The notes: generated from the letters alone by a model not told the origin. Shown: positions 24,591 to 36,035, numbered from the stretch's first letter. The stretch is 64,000 nt of DNA from Xenopus tropicalis (GCF_000004195.4 NC_030679.2:26773712-26837711); one strand, 5' to 3'. A program made the numbers and translations.

Positions 24591-25022
24591 AAAAATCCTT
24601 TCCGAATATTTAAACGGAACCTCCCTTCTTCTAAACGGAGTGGGTGCCCTCGTGTCAGTTGGAAGGACCTACTGGTAAATAAAACATTAGAGAGGTTATT
24701 ATATGATCCCTTTATATATTTATACATAGTTATCAGGTCACCTCTTAAGCGCCTCTTCTCCAGTGTAAACAGACCCAACTTGACCAGTCTTTCCCCATAA
24801 TTGAGACTTTCCATACACTTTACCAACTTATTTGCCCTTCTCTGGACCCTCTCTAACTCAATAATGTCCCGTTTGAGCACTGGAGACCAGAACTGAACAG
24901 CATATTCTAGATGGGGCCTTACCAGCCCTCTGTAAAGGGGAAGAATAACCCCCTCCTCCCGTGAATCTATACCCCTTTTAATACAGCTCAAAACCTTGTT
25001 TGCCCTTGCAGCTGCTGCCTGG
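24591..25022 (-). mobile_element. CR1 LINE internal fragment inserted in right arm
   Basis: Flanked by the 12-bp direct repeat ACAATGAAGGAA (24579-24590 and 25023-25034). The minus strand reads SCIKRGIDSREEGVILPLYR through GERLVKLGLFTLEKRRLRGD to LNIRKGFF, CR1 C-terminal protein without a stop. Both the LINE 5' end and its 3'UTR are missing, unusual for normal LINE insertion. Confidence 0.88.
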
Positions 25023-25189
25023 ACAATGAAGGAAAAACCTTCCTGCCATTATGCAGCCAATCCACCAGGGAGTTAACAGGCAGGGGACCCTCCACTCCTG
25101 GGCACAGTATGCAAAATCAATCATGGGGAATGTGACACGACCATAGGGAGGTCTACGTCTTGTGAAACCTATACGCATAGGTCGCATTC

Positions 25190-26240
25190 ATTGACCAAAG
25201 TGTTAGTTTTCGTAATTATGTGAATTTTGCAGTGTCAACCCTTCCGTGTTACCGTGCCGGGACATGCCTAAAATATGTAGCATTTGAGTGCCGTGCAGGG
25301 GGCCCAAGAGGCTGGTATACCTCACCTCTTTCCCAAGGTTGTGGAACTGCCATCGGTATAAGACAGACAAATCCGTTCTCATCGGGACTTCCATAGTGGC
25401 TGTCACCATGGATGTCTCAGCCTCAATGAACAATGGTTCGTGCAAGTTGTTATGCAATAGTCATGTAACAACTTGTACGTCAGCATGGATAGAAGCTCCA
25501 TTTCAGAGAGCCTCTATGGACCATGGTGATTCTACCTCTGTAGAATTGCCTACTAAAAGGTGGTAATAAAGGTAGGTCATTATTGGCCAGATCCTGTTCC
25601 TGCTATTAGATACTGTACCATTGCTCAATATTTCAGACCTATCCATCCTCAAAGTTTTAAGAAAAGCAGCAAAAAGGTGTTTCACACGTGATAAAGGGCA
25701 CGAAAGGGGCCCGAAACATGTCGTGTATGGCATAAAAATAAAAGCACTTTTTTTGCAGAAATTTAGCATTTTGTCTCGTGCTCCCCCCTATATATATTTT
25801 TCGATTGGACATTGGTTGAGAGTGCGGCTCTATTGCTTGGGGTTTGATGCATGAGGTCTTGAAGGCTGGGCGCAGAGAACCTACCTAGTCTTTCATTGGA
25901 TAACCCCCAATCTAAGAAATTATCTCACAGGATACAGGACTGTTCAATGATCTGTTTGTGACTGACTCCGGTGGATGATCCTGGTGTATGAATATAGCTG
26001 TTTTTTTCCATGTATGGTTGCTTTCCCTTTCAAGTTACGGGTTCGGGTCTTCTGCACCTGGATCACTAGTTGACAGAAGTGAGTTCCTTGCTTTGCAAGA
26101 TGTTCTTTTGGCTTCACCCGAATTTATATTTGAATCTTGTGATGGACCCAGGTCATTACTTTCTCTCGGCATGCTTACTTTAGGTTGATTTATTAAATTT
26201 AGGTTGCAAGTGTTTAATAGATATAATTTATTGTCTTAAT
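25190..26240. other. Non-genic stretch with probable Penelope-type untranslated sequence
   Basis: 25680-25745 has GATAAAGGGCACGAAAGGGG then CCCGAAACATGTCGTG, a hairpin-plus-'gaaacatgtcg' arrangement common in the untranslated parts of Penelope-like elements. No coding part is attached. Confidence 0.4.
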
Positions 26241-26249
26241 TTATCACTT

Positions 26250-27280
26250 TGGATTATCTGTGTGCTATTGCCATTTGAGTTATATTTGGAATAAGACAAG
26301 ACCCAGAATTTCATTATCAGTCCTAATGGCCAGCAGAGATCAAGGTGGTCTGGCAGTCCCCAATATAGGAAAATATTATGAGGCAGCCCAACATTGCCAA
26401 ACTCTAGCCTGGCTACAACCCAAGGCACCTATGAAGTGGGCACTACTGAGAACTTAATGGACACATCCATATCACATAAGTAACCTTCTATTAACTAATA
26501 AAACTAATGTGCACCTACCCTACCCTGCCTACTGTATACACCTTACACTATCAGTATGTCTACGAAAATATCAGATTAACACTTACCCTTCACCTCACAT
26601 ATCATTGGTGAACAATCCCAATTTCATCCCAGGGCAACAGAAAGCCTTCCTCAGAGATTGTGCTGCTCATAATTTAACCAGAATAATCAATCTTATTGAT
26701 CCCTGGACATGTAAGTTCTATACATACGACAAATTACGAGAAACGTGCAAATGGGGGACCAATGAACCACAGGAATACCTTCAGATTAAACATTTTGTAA
26801 CAACAATAGGCATTCCCTACCAAAAAGTACTGGGGGCACCTAACCCTAGAGGCTTGATATCTCATCTCCAGGTATACCAACTGTTGAACTCCCTTCTGGA
26901 AAACCCATTCCCGAAACATCTACATATGCAACACTGGGAAACAGAAATGGAAAGGGACCTGACATTGCATCAATGGTCTAAGATCTGGGAAAATGCCCAC
27001 AAGAATATTTTCCTCAACCACAACCCTTTTGCTGGAGAGGTTGCCCCGCCAGAGGCACACTAAGCCACATTTTGTGCACATGCCCCAAAATTACAGTATA
27101 CTGGAAAGCAGTTGTTGAATTAATACAGGCAGTTTTGTGGATGCCAATAGATATTGAAATGCCCCACTTATTATTGGAACGCCGACTTCCCCGCTTTAAC
27201 AACCCAGCACTAAGATTGGTCAACCACATTGTCAACCACATTGTTACAGTAGCTAGATTAGCTATTACCTTTAAGTAGAA
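26250..27280 (+). pseudogene. L1/Tx1 LINE ORF2 C-terminal remnant
   Basis: Plus-strand frames read KTRPRISLSVLMASRDQGGL then AVPNIGKYYEAA, then (26509-27063) PHISLVNNPNFIPGQQKAFL..., YLQIKHFV and PFPKHLHMQHWETEMERDL, and finally TCPKITVYWKAVVELI. This order is that of the region downstream of the reverse transcriptase in Tx1/L1-type LINEs. Stops and shifts separate the pieces. Confidence 0.8.
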
Positions 27281-27377
27281 AACCACAAACATCCCTACTG
27301 TTCAGGAGGTCATTGAAACCAATAAAAATTGTAAGTTACTTACAAAATTGAACAACATGATAATATCTGGGGTAATT

Positions 27378-27392
27378 CATAATATATATATA

Positions 27393-27462
<70 letters not shown>
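27378..27462. repeat. (AT)n microsatellite
   Basis: About 80 bp of uninterrupted AT/TA dinucleotides with one TT break near 27400. It lies just before a Penelope-type tail (27480-27560, CTATTGAGGACCGAAATGTT). Confidence 0.95.
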
Positions 27463-27559
27463 CAATAAATATTCCGACATCCTTGAGAAAGGTCCTATTG
27501 AGGACCGAAATGTTGGATTCTTTTAACAATATGTTTACAATAAACTTATGATGATTTTA

Positions 27560-28650
27560 AAGGGTCATGGCATATTGATTGCTAAATAATTAAATTTGGC
27601 TGTGCACCCCGCAATATTACAAGCTTTGTAGTGCAGACACCTTGCTTAGATTACCTGTAAAAGGAAGAAGAACTAAAGCGGTAGATATTAGTTGCTTTTA
27701 GTTCTGAGGATTCCTCTACTGGAGGACTGGTCCAAGGTCGGGGGGCCCAAGGGTCCTATCTATATAGCAGCTATCCCAAGTCTAACTCAGATCATGGAAA
27801 TCGATCATACTAAAGGGAAGCGTAAATCTGCACAGAAATAGCACAGGAAAATCGCAGTAGCACAAGCCCCAGTATTCCAGCAGAACAGTACAGCGATAAT
27901 CTGTATATAGACAAAGAGAGAAAGGGTAAGTGAGCTTCAGAATAAGTGTATTTAGCACATAATATCAGACTAATAAACTTGGTTCAAGGAAGAGCCAATT
28001 GGAGCACTACTACCCTGTTATTGCACAAGAAATAACAAAGAAAGAAAGGGTAAATGAGCTTCAGAATAAATGTGCACCAGGCATGGATTTGCAGCAAATT
28101 TCCGCATTTTGCCATTGGCAAATTTCACAAAATTTCTGTGAAAATTCACTGCGCGTAAAAAAAAAGTAAAAAATGGGAGCGGTCATGTGAAAAATTGTGC
28201 GACAAATGTGTTTCACAAATTTTTCGCCATTTCGCGAAACGGGACAGATTTGCTTTTTAGCACATAATATCAGACTAATACACTTGGTTAAAGGAAGAAC
28301 CAATTGGAGCACTAGTACCCTGTTATTGCACAATAACAGTAACTCAAAGTAAGTCCCAAGGAAATAATTTTGACTGGTCTAGTGCAAGTTACAGTAATGA
28401 CAGCCAATGTCTGCTTGGTTGCTATGGGCAACAGCAGCTGGACACTTTTGCACTTGTAAGTAAATAGGACACTTGCCAGGTAGGGAGTTACTGGGTAACT
28501 GTTAGGCTAAGCAATTTATAGTCACACTCAACAGTTTTATTCAGTATGGCCCCCACTATGTGCCCTATTGCCCTACAATGTGCCTATTGCCCCCATTGCC
28601 AGGGTATGTATCAACAGCAGCATGACAAGGGCAGGAGAGGAGGATGTAAA
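27560..28650. other. No gene recognised
   Basis: Contains a local direct duplication: 'aataatatcagactaatanacttggttnaagg' motifs at about 27960 and 28262, each followed by 'agccaattggagcactantaccctgttattgcac'. The intervening 28090-28250 is a palindrome-rich 'aaatttcgcg' block. Confidence 0.5.
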
Positions 28651-28654
28651 GTTA

Positions 28655-28853
28655 GGGCAGTGATACACGGGGAGATTAGTTGACGCGATTTGACACAATT
28701 TGCCTAAGTCGCCTGAAGTTTCCTATGAAGGCGACTTCGTCAAATCATGGCGATTTACATTCTAGCTGGTGGGATGGCATTGTGTGGAGATTAGTTGCCG
28801 GCGACAATGGAGATTTGTAGCGGCGCAACTAATATCCCCGTGTACCCCTGCCC
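28655..28853. mobile_element. PIF/Harbinger-like MITE, 'gggagattagtcgcc' family
   Basis: GGGCAGTGATACACGGGG to CCGTGTACCCCTGCCC, flanked by TTA on both sides (28652-28654, 28854-28856). Confidence 0.87.
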
Positions 28854-28856
28854 TTA

Positions 28857-30008
28857 GGGTTAACTCCACTGACCACCAGTAAATTAAATAAACCTAACGT
28901 AAACTCCACTGACTCCCATTGAATCTAAAAAAACCTAATGTAAACACCACTGGATGAAAAAAATTAACAAAAAAAACCTAGTGTAAACTCCACTGGCCAA
29001 CATTTAACTAACTTGATAAGCACATTAATGAATGAAACTATTTATATGAACTGCTTGTTACTGAGTAACATCAGCTGTTTATATTGGGATCTTTTTACTG
29101 CATTATATGAGTATCTCCTACACCAACTTGTCAACAGTGAAATGACTGGTTATTGGGCCCCTCAATTTATACAATGTGCTTAACTTATTCAAAAACGTAT
29201 GTTACTTTTATAAAAATATATGTGTATGTTCTGTATCAAACAATGACAAGCAGAGCAGTGTGACGGGGAAAAAGTGTAAGCTTTAAACTGCACTAACCCC
29301 CAATGAGCTCTGACTGACTTGTTCTTTATTAAAGGAACTATTTATATGAGCTACTTATTATAGAGCAATATCAGCTTTTTAATGATATGACCTGTTTACC
29401 ACAGTAACTTTTCAGCAGTGGCATATCTAGTTGTTGGGCCCCACAGCAAGATTATTAGCCCCCCATAATAAGACATTTTTTTACAGTTATTTATATATAC
29501 AGTTGTTTATATATACAGTTATCTGTTAAAGTCCCATGTTGCCCCCTAACAGTTGCTTGCTTTTCAGTAAAATGATTTAGGGGTTTGTACCATAGTAGCT
29601 ATGGCCAAAAATAATCCACATCCATCAAGTACAGCCTTTTATCCTAGCAAAACCTACCAACCTGGCCAAAAAAGATAAATAACTTGTACAGTGCAAGGTT
29701 TTGATGGCAGCCCTGCAGTCATACAATAAGATAGAAAGCCATCTAAAAGGAGGTCAGCCTAGGATGGGATTGAGATGTAGAAAACTGAATAAAAGAGGGG
29801 GCTTGCATGACAGTTGCACTTTAAGTTTTGAACCAATGTGGCCTAGCTAAAGGCACTTAGTTAAGAACAAACTAACAAAACAGCGGGCCAGAAATGTGGG
29901 CAATGATAATCTGAAAAGCAATGCATAAAATGTATTTGGTAAAGGCATTGTATTTTGTATCATGTAAATAAAGACTAATAATTGGAATAATATACCTGAC
30001 CTGTATGA
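28857..30008. other. No gene recognised
   Basis: Direct repeats of 'cctaangtaaactccactg' lie at 28858-29000, and a roughly 300-bp duplicated block ('aactatttatatganctncttnttan') at 29037 and 29338. A CR1-tail-like motif (CATCCATCAAGTACAGCC) is at 29620. Confidence 0.45.
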
Positions 30009-30011
30009 GTA

Positions 30012-30333
30012 CAGGTATAGGACCCGTTATCCAGAATGCTCAGGACAAAAGGTTTTCTGGATAAGGGGTCTTTCCGTAATTTGGATCTCCATACCTTAAG
30101 TCTAATAGAAAAATCAATAAAACATTAATTAAACCCAATAGGATGGTTTTGCATCCAATAAGGATTATTTACATTGGGATCAATTACAAGGTACTGTTTT
30201 ATTACTACAGAGAAAAGGGAAATCAGTTTTAAAATTTTGAAATACTTGATTAAAATGGAGTCTATGGGAGACGGCTTTCCGTAATTTGGAGCTTTCTGGA
30301 TAATGGGTTTCCGGATAAGGGATCCCATACCTG
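30012..30333. mobile_element. MITE, 'caggtatggga' family
   Basis: CAGGTATAGGACCCGTTATC at the left and GGGATCCCATACCTG at the right, with inner inverted copies TTTCCGTAATTTGGA. TA flanks both ends (30010-30011, 30334-30335), compatible with a TA target. Confidence 0.82.
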
Positions 30334-30769
30334 TATCAAAAGCATGAATGATACATATAAGGACTGGTATTTAACTAAATGCTTCTGCATGTTTGTTCTT
30401 CATCCCCAGAGTTATGGGTTTCACCTCAGATGTGCCCTTGTAGTGTAAATGGTAGCCATGCCTTAGTGATCACAAAGAGGCCTACCCTAGTTTTATGGCA
30501 CAGCTTGTCATAAAATAGCCTCCAGCTCCAGCCCTTATCTCTTTTATTGTCTATTGAGAACATCAAGGCATTCTAATGATTTCATTAATCTTGTACTACA
30601 TGTGCTGTCTGTCAGTTTTCGGATACATTCTGGTCATGCTTTGTATACAAAAGGCAAAAAAAAATGAATAAAAATGTTTGCAATATAAAGTAGGCTTATG
30701 ATATAAACCTAGTTTGTTAAACTGAGCTGTATATTTCCATTTGACGGGGGCAGTTACCTTTGAATTGAG

Positions 30770-31225
30770 TTTTAGTATTATGTAGACAGTGGTTTTCAGA
30801 GACAACTTGTAATTGGTCTTATTTTTTCATTTTTTTTGTGGTTTATTAACTTTTATGTTCATCAGCTCTCCAGTTTGCAATTTCAGACGTTTTCTGGCTG
30901 CTAAGATCCAATTTACCTTTGCAACTAAGCAGTGGTCTGGATGAGAGACTGGGATATGAATAGAAAATGGCCTAAACAGAGAGATGAGTAATCTGAACAG
31001 AGAGATAAGTAATAAAAAGTAGCAATGACAATACAACTGTAACTTCACAGAGCAATAGTGTTTTGGCTGCCAGTGACTCCTATTTAAAATCTGGAAAGAG
31101 GCAGATGAAGAAGGGAAATAATTAATGAACTATAAGAAGTAAAATATAAAGACCAATTGAAAAGTTGCTAAGAAAAGGCCATTCTATAAAAAACTAAAAG
31201 TTAACTTATAGGTGACCTACCCCTA
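30770..31225. mobile_element. TTAAAGGGG-type MITE, 5' end missing
   Basis: Internal landmarks (TTTTAGTATTATGTAGACAG, GAGACTGGGATATGAATAG, AATTGAAAAGTTGCTAAG) and the right end GTTAACTTATAGGTGACCTA match the family seen at 35196-36832. Confidence 0.65.
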
Positions 31226-31589
31226 ATTTCAAAAAGCACAATCTGTCTATTGTACCAAGATCATGAGGAGAATGTAGAATATTTAATATGTAGAATATTA
31301 ATATTTAACTATTCCATATAAAAAAAAAAATGGGTAAAAAATGTATAGCTTGGCTAAGAAGTTATGGATGCAACAAAGAATGTTGCCAGTGAAGTGTTAC
31401 TGACTTGATTTTTATTTCCCATAAAACAGTTATTTTGTTACATTGATACTATACACCTATATTTATAATAAACTAGGCTATCTGAAAATAGGTTTTGCAT
31501 CTACTATGGAAATATAGAAATAATAATTGAATGCATACTTCCTTCCTCATGTGCTTTATAGTTTTTATTTAAAGCAACAGAAGGCCAGT

Positions 31590-31634
31590 CCCTGTTTATT
31601 TACCGAATTGCTTTCTCTAGATGAAGTATTTAAA
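31590..31634 (+). pseudogene. hars1: hars relic, exon 6-like (tentative)
   Basis: The frame reads CLFTELLSLDEVFK before a GTAAAA donor; it aligns loosely with the HARS segment around SKFRTICSSVDKLDK at a known exon end. Position and order fit, identity is low. Confidence 0.4.
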
Positions 31635-31760
31635 GGTAAAATGCTTTTAGGCATGAATAGAGACTTGTAGGATCAATGCTAAAGCATCAGACAGAATTGT
31701 CTGGCACAGAGGACGTATTTTTACTGGGATATGCATGAAAACGTTGAACCCTTTAATCAT

Positions 31761-32344
31761 CAGTGTTGGACTTGCCCACAAGGATACCAGGAAAACTCCC
31801 GGTGGGCCCAAGGGTCAGTGGGCCCTCCTGCTCCTAACCATTTGGCCTGCTTCATGGTCATTCCCTATTTCTGAATGGGAAAAAAGACGAGAGATAGATG
31901 GAAGGATAGATGCTAGCATGTAAATAAAAGAGTCTTGGAGAACAAAGTGGTTGAGTGAGGAAAGGAGGAAAAAAGTATGGAGAGTGGGCCCATGGTCTAA
32001 GTTTTTCTGGTGGGCCCCTGGGGTCCCAGCCCGACTCTCAGCGCTGGATTTGTCTTGCCGGCGCCCCTAGGGCGCCCCTAGGCCGCCCCCATTGGCGCCC
32101 CCCCCCCCCGTGTGCATGCGCGAACACGCGGCCACCCTGTGCCCCCCCCCGGCTGCGAGCGCAAGTGTGCATGCACAAACATTTAAAGTCCCATACGGAG
32201 CAATGAGGAGAGGTCCCCATTGCTCTGTATGAGAGCCAAATTTATAAATTATTTTGCGGTGGGGCGGCATGCCACCCCTTAATTTGTGCCACCCTAGGCC
32301 CCGGCCTTTGTGGCCTCACCACAAATCTGGGCCTGCCGACACTG
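31761..32344. mobile_element. hAT element (CAGTGTTGGACT family), host of a nested hAT
   Basis: Starts CAGTGTTGGACTTGCCC and ends with GGTCCCAGCCCGAC plus CACTG after the nested insert. The 8-bp duplication TTAATCAT flanks it (31753-31760, 32345-32352). Inserted in intron 6 of the hars relic, about 25 bp before exon 7. Confidence 0.93.
32039..32335. mobile_element. hAT element nested inside the 31761 element
   Basis: Ends CAGCGCTGGATTTGTC and CACAAATCTGGGCCTG are inverted; flanked by CCGACTCT/CCGACACT (32031-32038, 32336-32343), one mismatch. Same family as 36198-36551. Very GC-rich core. Confidence 0.88.
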
Positions 32345-32372
32345 TTAATCATAATCTGTCTTTCTTTCCACA

Positions 32373-32454
32373 TGGGAGAATGTAAAAAATGAAATGGTGG
32401 GTGAGAAGGGGCTTGCCCCTGAGGCTGCTGACCAGATTGGAGACTATCTTCAGG
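32373..32454 (+). pseudogene. hars1: hars relic, exon 7
   Basis: Twenty-seven open codons reading [20 protein letters not shown] then QIGDYLQ, differing from vertebrate HARS at only a few positions, followed by a GGTAATG donor. Upstream there is a pyrimidine tract (CTGTCTTTCTTTCC) but no AG directly before the conserved part, so the acceptor looks damaged. Confidence 0.9.
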
Positions 32455-32654
32455 GTAATGGGAAGTGGCAGCTGTGCCCTAAAAAGGGTGGTGAGTTACT
32501 CAGACTATGTTCCTATAGGGCCACCCATTTTTGCATAGGGCTCTACCACATATAAAATGCTCTGGTTGTTGGGTTTACTTTCCTAAAAATCTTTAACGAG
32601 ACGTGCACACAGGGCTAGTGTAGATGGTCCGATTACATATGGCCCGTACCTGTA

Positions 32655-32740
32655 GCTTGAGGTTTCTCCAAATCAGCAATCAGATTTTCAGACAATTGCA
32701 CTTTGAACAGAGTGATTCATTAAAACTTGATTTTATCCTT
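32655..32740 (+). pseudogene. hars1: hars relic, exon 8-like (tentative)
   Basis: Scattered agreement with the HARS segment [20 protein letters not shown]: the window shows FQTIAL, a stop, then (shifted) DSLKLDFIL. It sits where exon 8 should be. Confidence 0.3.
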
Positions 32741-33699
32741 GTCCATGAAAAGAATACAGTTTATTGCCTAATTCAGGTCAGGCATCTCACAGGCATACTT
32801 AGTCCCATTTAACATTTAAATGAATTGAAAATGACATTCACAAACAAACCACATTAACCCCTTCAAATCCTTCTATGCACATTTAATATCTTCACCTCCA
32901 TAAATGTGGGTATCCTTCCCCCAACTCATATAAAGGTTGGTGTATGTGGTCTTACATTTTCAGCCATTGAGGTCCCACACTTCTGGAGGTAAAACTCACC
33001 ACAAAATGTAAAATTTGTTAATAAATTTTGTGTGTCCTACCCAAGGGCCAACACTGTTTCATATGCACCTTGGGTAGATGGTTAAAAACCACTGCATAAA
33101 ATGGAATTCATTCACCAACTTAGTCAGAAGGCCCTTAAAATTTACAGTTGGATTCAACTGATCTGATATGTCCCAATCTCACTTCATTGGTGCAAAGCTT
33201 TATTTAGGTATAAATATCCAGAACTACCACCATCTCTCCCTTTATAATTAGGGAAATATCCTTCTTTCAGCTTCCTTTTAATGCTATTTGCTTGTTATTC
33301 AATAGGTTTCAACAAAAAAGGCTGAATTTTTACTGCATGTTCATTGCACGGAATTTATTTTACTACTTTATGAAAATTCTCTGTTGAACTACCCCTGAAA
33401 TGAACAGGATAAAAAGGCCTTAAATGGCAAAGAAGTATGCCCAGTCAAACATGACTGGCAGTGCAGCAACAGAAATCCTAAGTTTTCTCATGTACAGAGA
33501 CTTTCCATAAAATATTTTATCTGTACTCTCATAAGAGAGAACATTAGCCCAGGTACATGGACTTAAAGCTCTAGAGTCTAGACAGCCTTGCCCATAATAT
33601 TATTAGTACAGGTTGTTTACACATTAACACTTTGTTCAACATTAAATGGTCTATCTATATTAACTGCAATGGGGTTATTCAAATTGGGCTGATCTACAG

Positions 33700-33770
33700 T
33701 CAGTTAGAGCACTGTTGGGATAGGTCTTTATGTAGTATACTGGTGGTTTATATAGACATATTTTTGTGAC
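33700..33770 (+). pseudogene. hars1: hars relic, exon 9-like (tentative)
   Basis: The bases AGGTCTTTATGTAGTATACT and then GGTGGTTTATATAGAC resemble a mutated codon string for the HARS motif RGLDYYTGVIYE. Correct order, low identity. Confidence 0.3.
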
Positions 33771-34277
33771 ATTGTTATTGTAATATAATATTGCCCCTGA
33801 ATATGTATTGTGTTAGATAACTTGCCCCTTACAGGAAAATGTTGCACTGAGTGTGCTGCCCTAGTTGGATCCCCAGACAGTTTATAGCATCATCAGGGTA
33901 AGGAACCCATAGCATTCCTTTAGGAGCCAGCAGTGCTACTCTCTCCATTTTGCTTTATACTCTGAGACAATCTCCTATCTGACCCCATGATAAATCAAAA
34001 AAAGATGAGGCATTCAGTTTATCTGGAGTCGTCTGACTCCATAAATAATCTTCAAATAGTAATATATATCATTAGAGTTAACAAGCCCTTCTTATGTTCA
34101 TAGTATTTGTAAAATCCACCAAGTCTCCTTTATTCTTTGTGTCCAGTACTCTTTGTATTAATGCAGTTTTGTACAGCTTTTTCCACATGTTGGACAATTA
34201 TCTGAAATTAAAATGTTTTGACAGTAAAACATTAAAATGGTGGTCATACAAAGATGTGAGCCTCCAACTGGACAGCC

Positions 34278-34620
34278 TTAAAGAGATACTGACACCTAAA
34301 ATTAAACTGTTTTTAAATATATTAAAGCATTGTCTTTGAATACGCTTCATAAAAAATTACTTTCTGATGTTTTTACATTACCTATTTGATCCCTTATGTT
34401 CCTCTATGAGAGGGCTGCCATATTTGTGCAGCAGTAGTCTGTTAGCATTAGAAGCTATAATTGAGAGATTGAGAAGGGAAAGTCAGGTTGTAAAAACAGT
34501 CAGGTTTAGGGACATCAAGTAACGACTAGAAAGAGGGAAGTTTGAGAACAAATATGTTGGTTTGAAAAACATGTAAAGTCACTAAAGGAAATCTGACCTG
34601 TTTGTGAAAAACTAATAATT
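34278..34620. repeat. Half T2-type element
   Basis: Begins TTAAAGAGATACTGACACCT and AAAATTAAACTG, the T2 left-end pattern. No clear inverted right end was seen. Confidence 0.45.
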
Positions 34621-34852
34621 TAAAGAGCCAATATGTATTACTTCTCAGGGTATTAATAGGCAGTGCCCTTCTTGTCTAATAACTCCAGAAAGGCAACATA
34701 CTATTACCGACTGAGCATTCTGAGCTGTTGCTGGCTTCGAGATCCCAGGTTTCCCCAGCCTCAATCTCATTTAAGTCTGCGCTTGTGGTAAATCCGAAAA
34801 TAAATAAAATCTGTATGACTTTGTAAATTGACATTGTCTCATCTGCCTTCAG

Positions 34853-34980
34853 GCTTTAGAAGAGAAAATCCAGATCTCAGAGACTCAAGTGGGCCACTGC
34901 CCAGAAAAAACTCCTGAAAACTCCTTTCTTCATTCTCCTGAAGAAAGAATGAAGTTGAACTGTGGAATGCTGGGATCACG
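34853..34980 (+). pseudogene. hars1: hars relic, exon 11 (frameshifted)
   Basis: The acceptor CTCATCTGCCTTCAG precedes ALEEKIQISETQV. The match then continues in another frame (ATAQKKLL) after a loss of about 5 nt, returns with EERMKL, and ends ELWNAGIT in a further frame before GTAAAT. A short duplicated CTCCTGAA block adds length: 128 nt against 117 expected. Confidence 0.88.
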
Positions 34981-35239
34981 GTAAATAAAGAAAGTGTAGC
35001 ATTTGTTGCATAGCTCTTTTTTTAAAGTGTGTTTGCTCATTAAAAAAAATGAAAATAAGGATGCATGCTGTATTCTTATTATGTGGTCTTATACATTGCT
35101 TATAATGTGCTTATAAGCTTGTTACCCAGGAGCAGGACTGCATAGTAACTCACAGTTACCCTATAGCGTCCAGATTGAGGCAATTGCAAAAATAGTTAAA
35201 GGGGCTGTTCACCTTTCAATTAACTTTTAGTATGATGTA

Positions 35240-36002
35240 TTAATATTATTATTATTAAGATTTATTTATAAAGTGTCAACATATTCCGCAGCGCTGTACA
35301 ATAAGTGGGTTTCATGCATTGGACATACAGAGTAATATATAAAGCAATCAATAACCGATACAAGAGGTTAAGAGAGCCCTGCCCAAAAGAGCTTACAATC
35401 TACAAGGAGAAAGGGTTGAGACACAAGGTGTGGGAATGGGCAAGGTCAGAATTAAGCAATGTGAGAGGTGTTACACAGGTTATTGCTTTTAGCAGCCTAC
35501 TGATGTTATGTTAAACTTAATGTGGGTAAGCTTCTCTAAATAAATGTGTTATTAGATATCTTTTGAAGGCAGAGCAATTGGGAGAAAGTCTGACAGTTTG
35601 TGGGAGCAAATTCCAGAGAAGGGGGGCAGTCCTTGCAAAGTCTTGAATGTGACGAGGAGTGTGAGGAGGGAATGAGAGAGGAGTTGAGGAGCAGGTCAGT
35701 AGAGGAGCGTAACAAGCGGGTTGGTTGGTATTTAGAGATGAGTTCAGAGATGTAGGGTGGGGCAGAGTTATGAATGTAAGAGTCATCAGTTTGAATTTTA
35801 TCCTGGATGGTAGCAGAAGCCAATGCTGGGATTGACAGAGCGGCATGGCAGAGGAGGAGAGGATTGGAGAGGTGTATGAGCCTGGCAGCAGTATTCATTA
35901 TGGACTGGAGAGGGGAAGGGGAAGGTAAATAAGAGTACTCCAGGTGAGATATGATGAAAGAGTAATTAAAAATGTTGGCAGCATCTTGGGTGATAAATGA
36001 TC
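35240..36002 (-). mobile_element. L2 LINE 3' fragment
   Basis: The minus strand codes the L2 C-terminus in two frames: SRLDY-like FIISHLEYSYLPSP and MNTAARLIHLS, then LLWNLLPQTVRLSPNCSAF and KRYLITHLFREAYPH before a stop. The 3'UTR motif TTGTACAGCGCTGCGGAATA follows in inverted form (35284-35302). 5'-truncated and frameshifted. Confidence 0.85.
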
Positions 36003-36035
36003 CTATAGGTATGGGACCTGTTATCCAGAATGCCT
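36003..36035. repeat. Fragment of 'caggtatggga' MITE
   Basis: CTATAGGTATGGGACCTG then TTATCCAGAATGCC, the left end only. Confidence 0.6.

Larger units (their letters stand above)
19150..25168. repeat. Large inverted repeat (about 6 kb, arms of about 2.5 kb)
   Basis: The sequence from about 19150 to 21890 reappears in reverse complement from about 25168 back to 22140. Matching landmarks include GTAGACCTCCCTATGG at the outer edge (19163 and 25150), GGTACAACTTGCAGGGACTT (21496 and 22453) and CGATCGATGTGTCCTGCAAC (plus strand near 23444; inverted near 20470). Differences are few per 200 bp by eye, plus indels. A unique centre of roughly 0.25 kb lies at about 21895-22135. The open frames in the arms match no protein I recognise, so the element class is open: a foldback transposon or an inverted duplication. 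Confidence 0.9.

Noticed and set aside
24102..24800. 232-codon open frame in the right arm of the palindrome.
   Set aside because: No recognisable domain; its C-terminal part runs into the CR1 insert in antisense, and the left arm does not preserve the frame.
29337..29420. ATGATATGACCTG resembling the HARS motif RYDLT (a possible exon 4 relic).
   Set aside because: It lies in a local tandem duplication whose other copy lacks the match, and the flanks show no other HARS residues.
32624..32812. Possible exon of a membrane protein (LKLDFILVHEKN).
   Set aside because: Weak donor and no acceptor support; better explained as a mutated hars exon 8.
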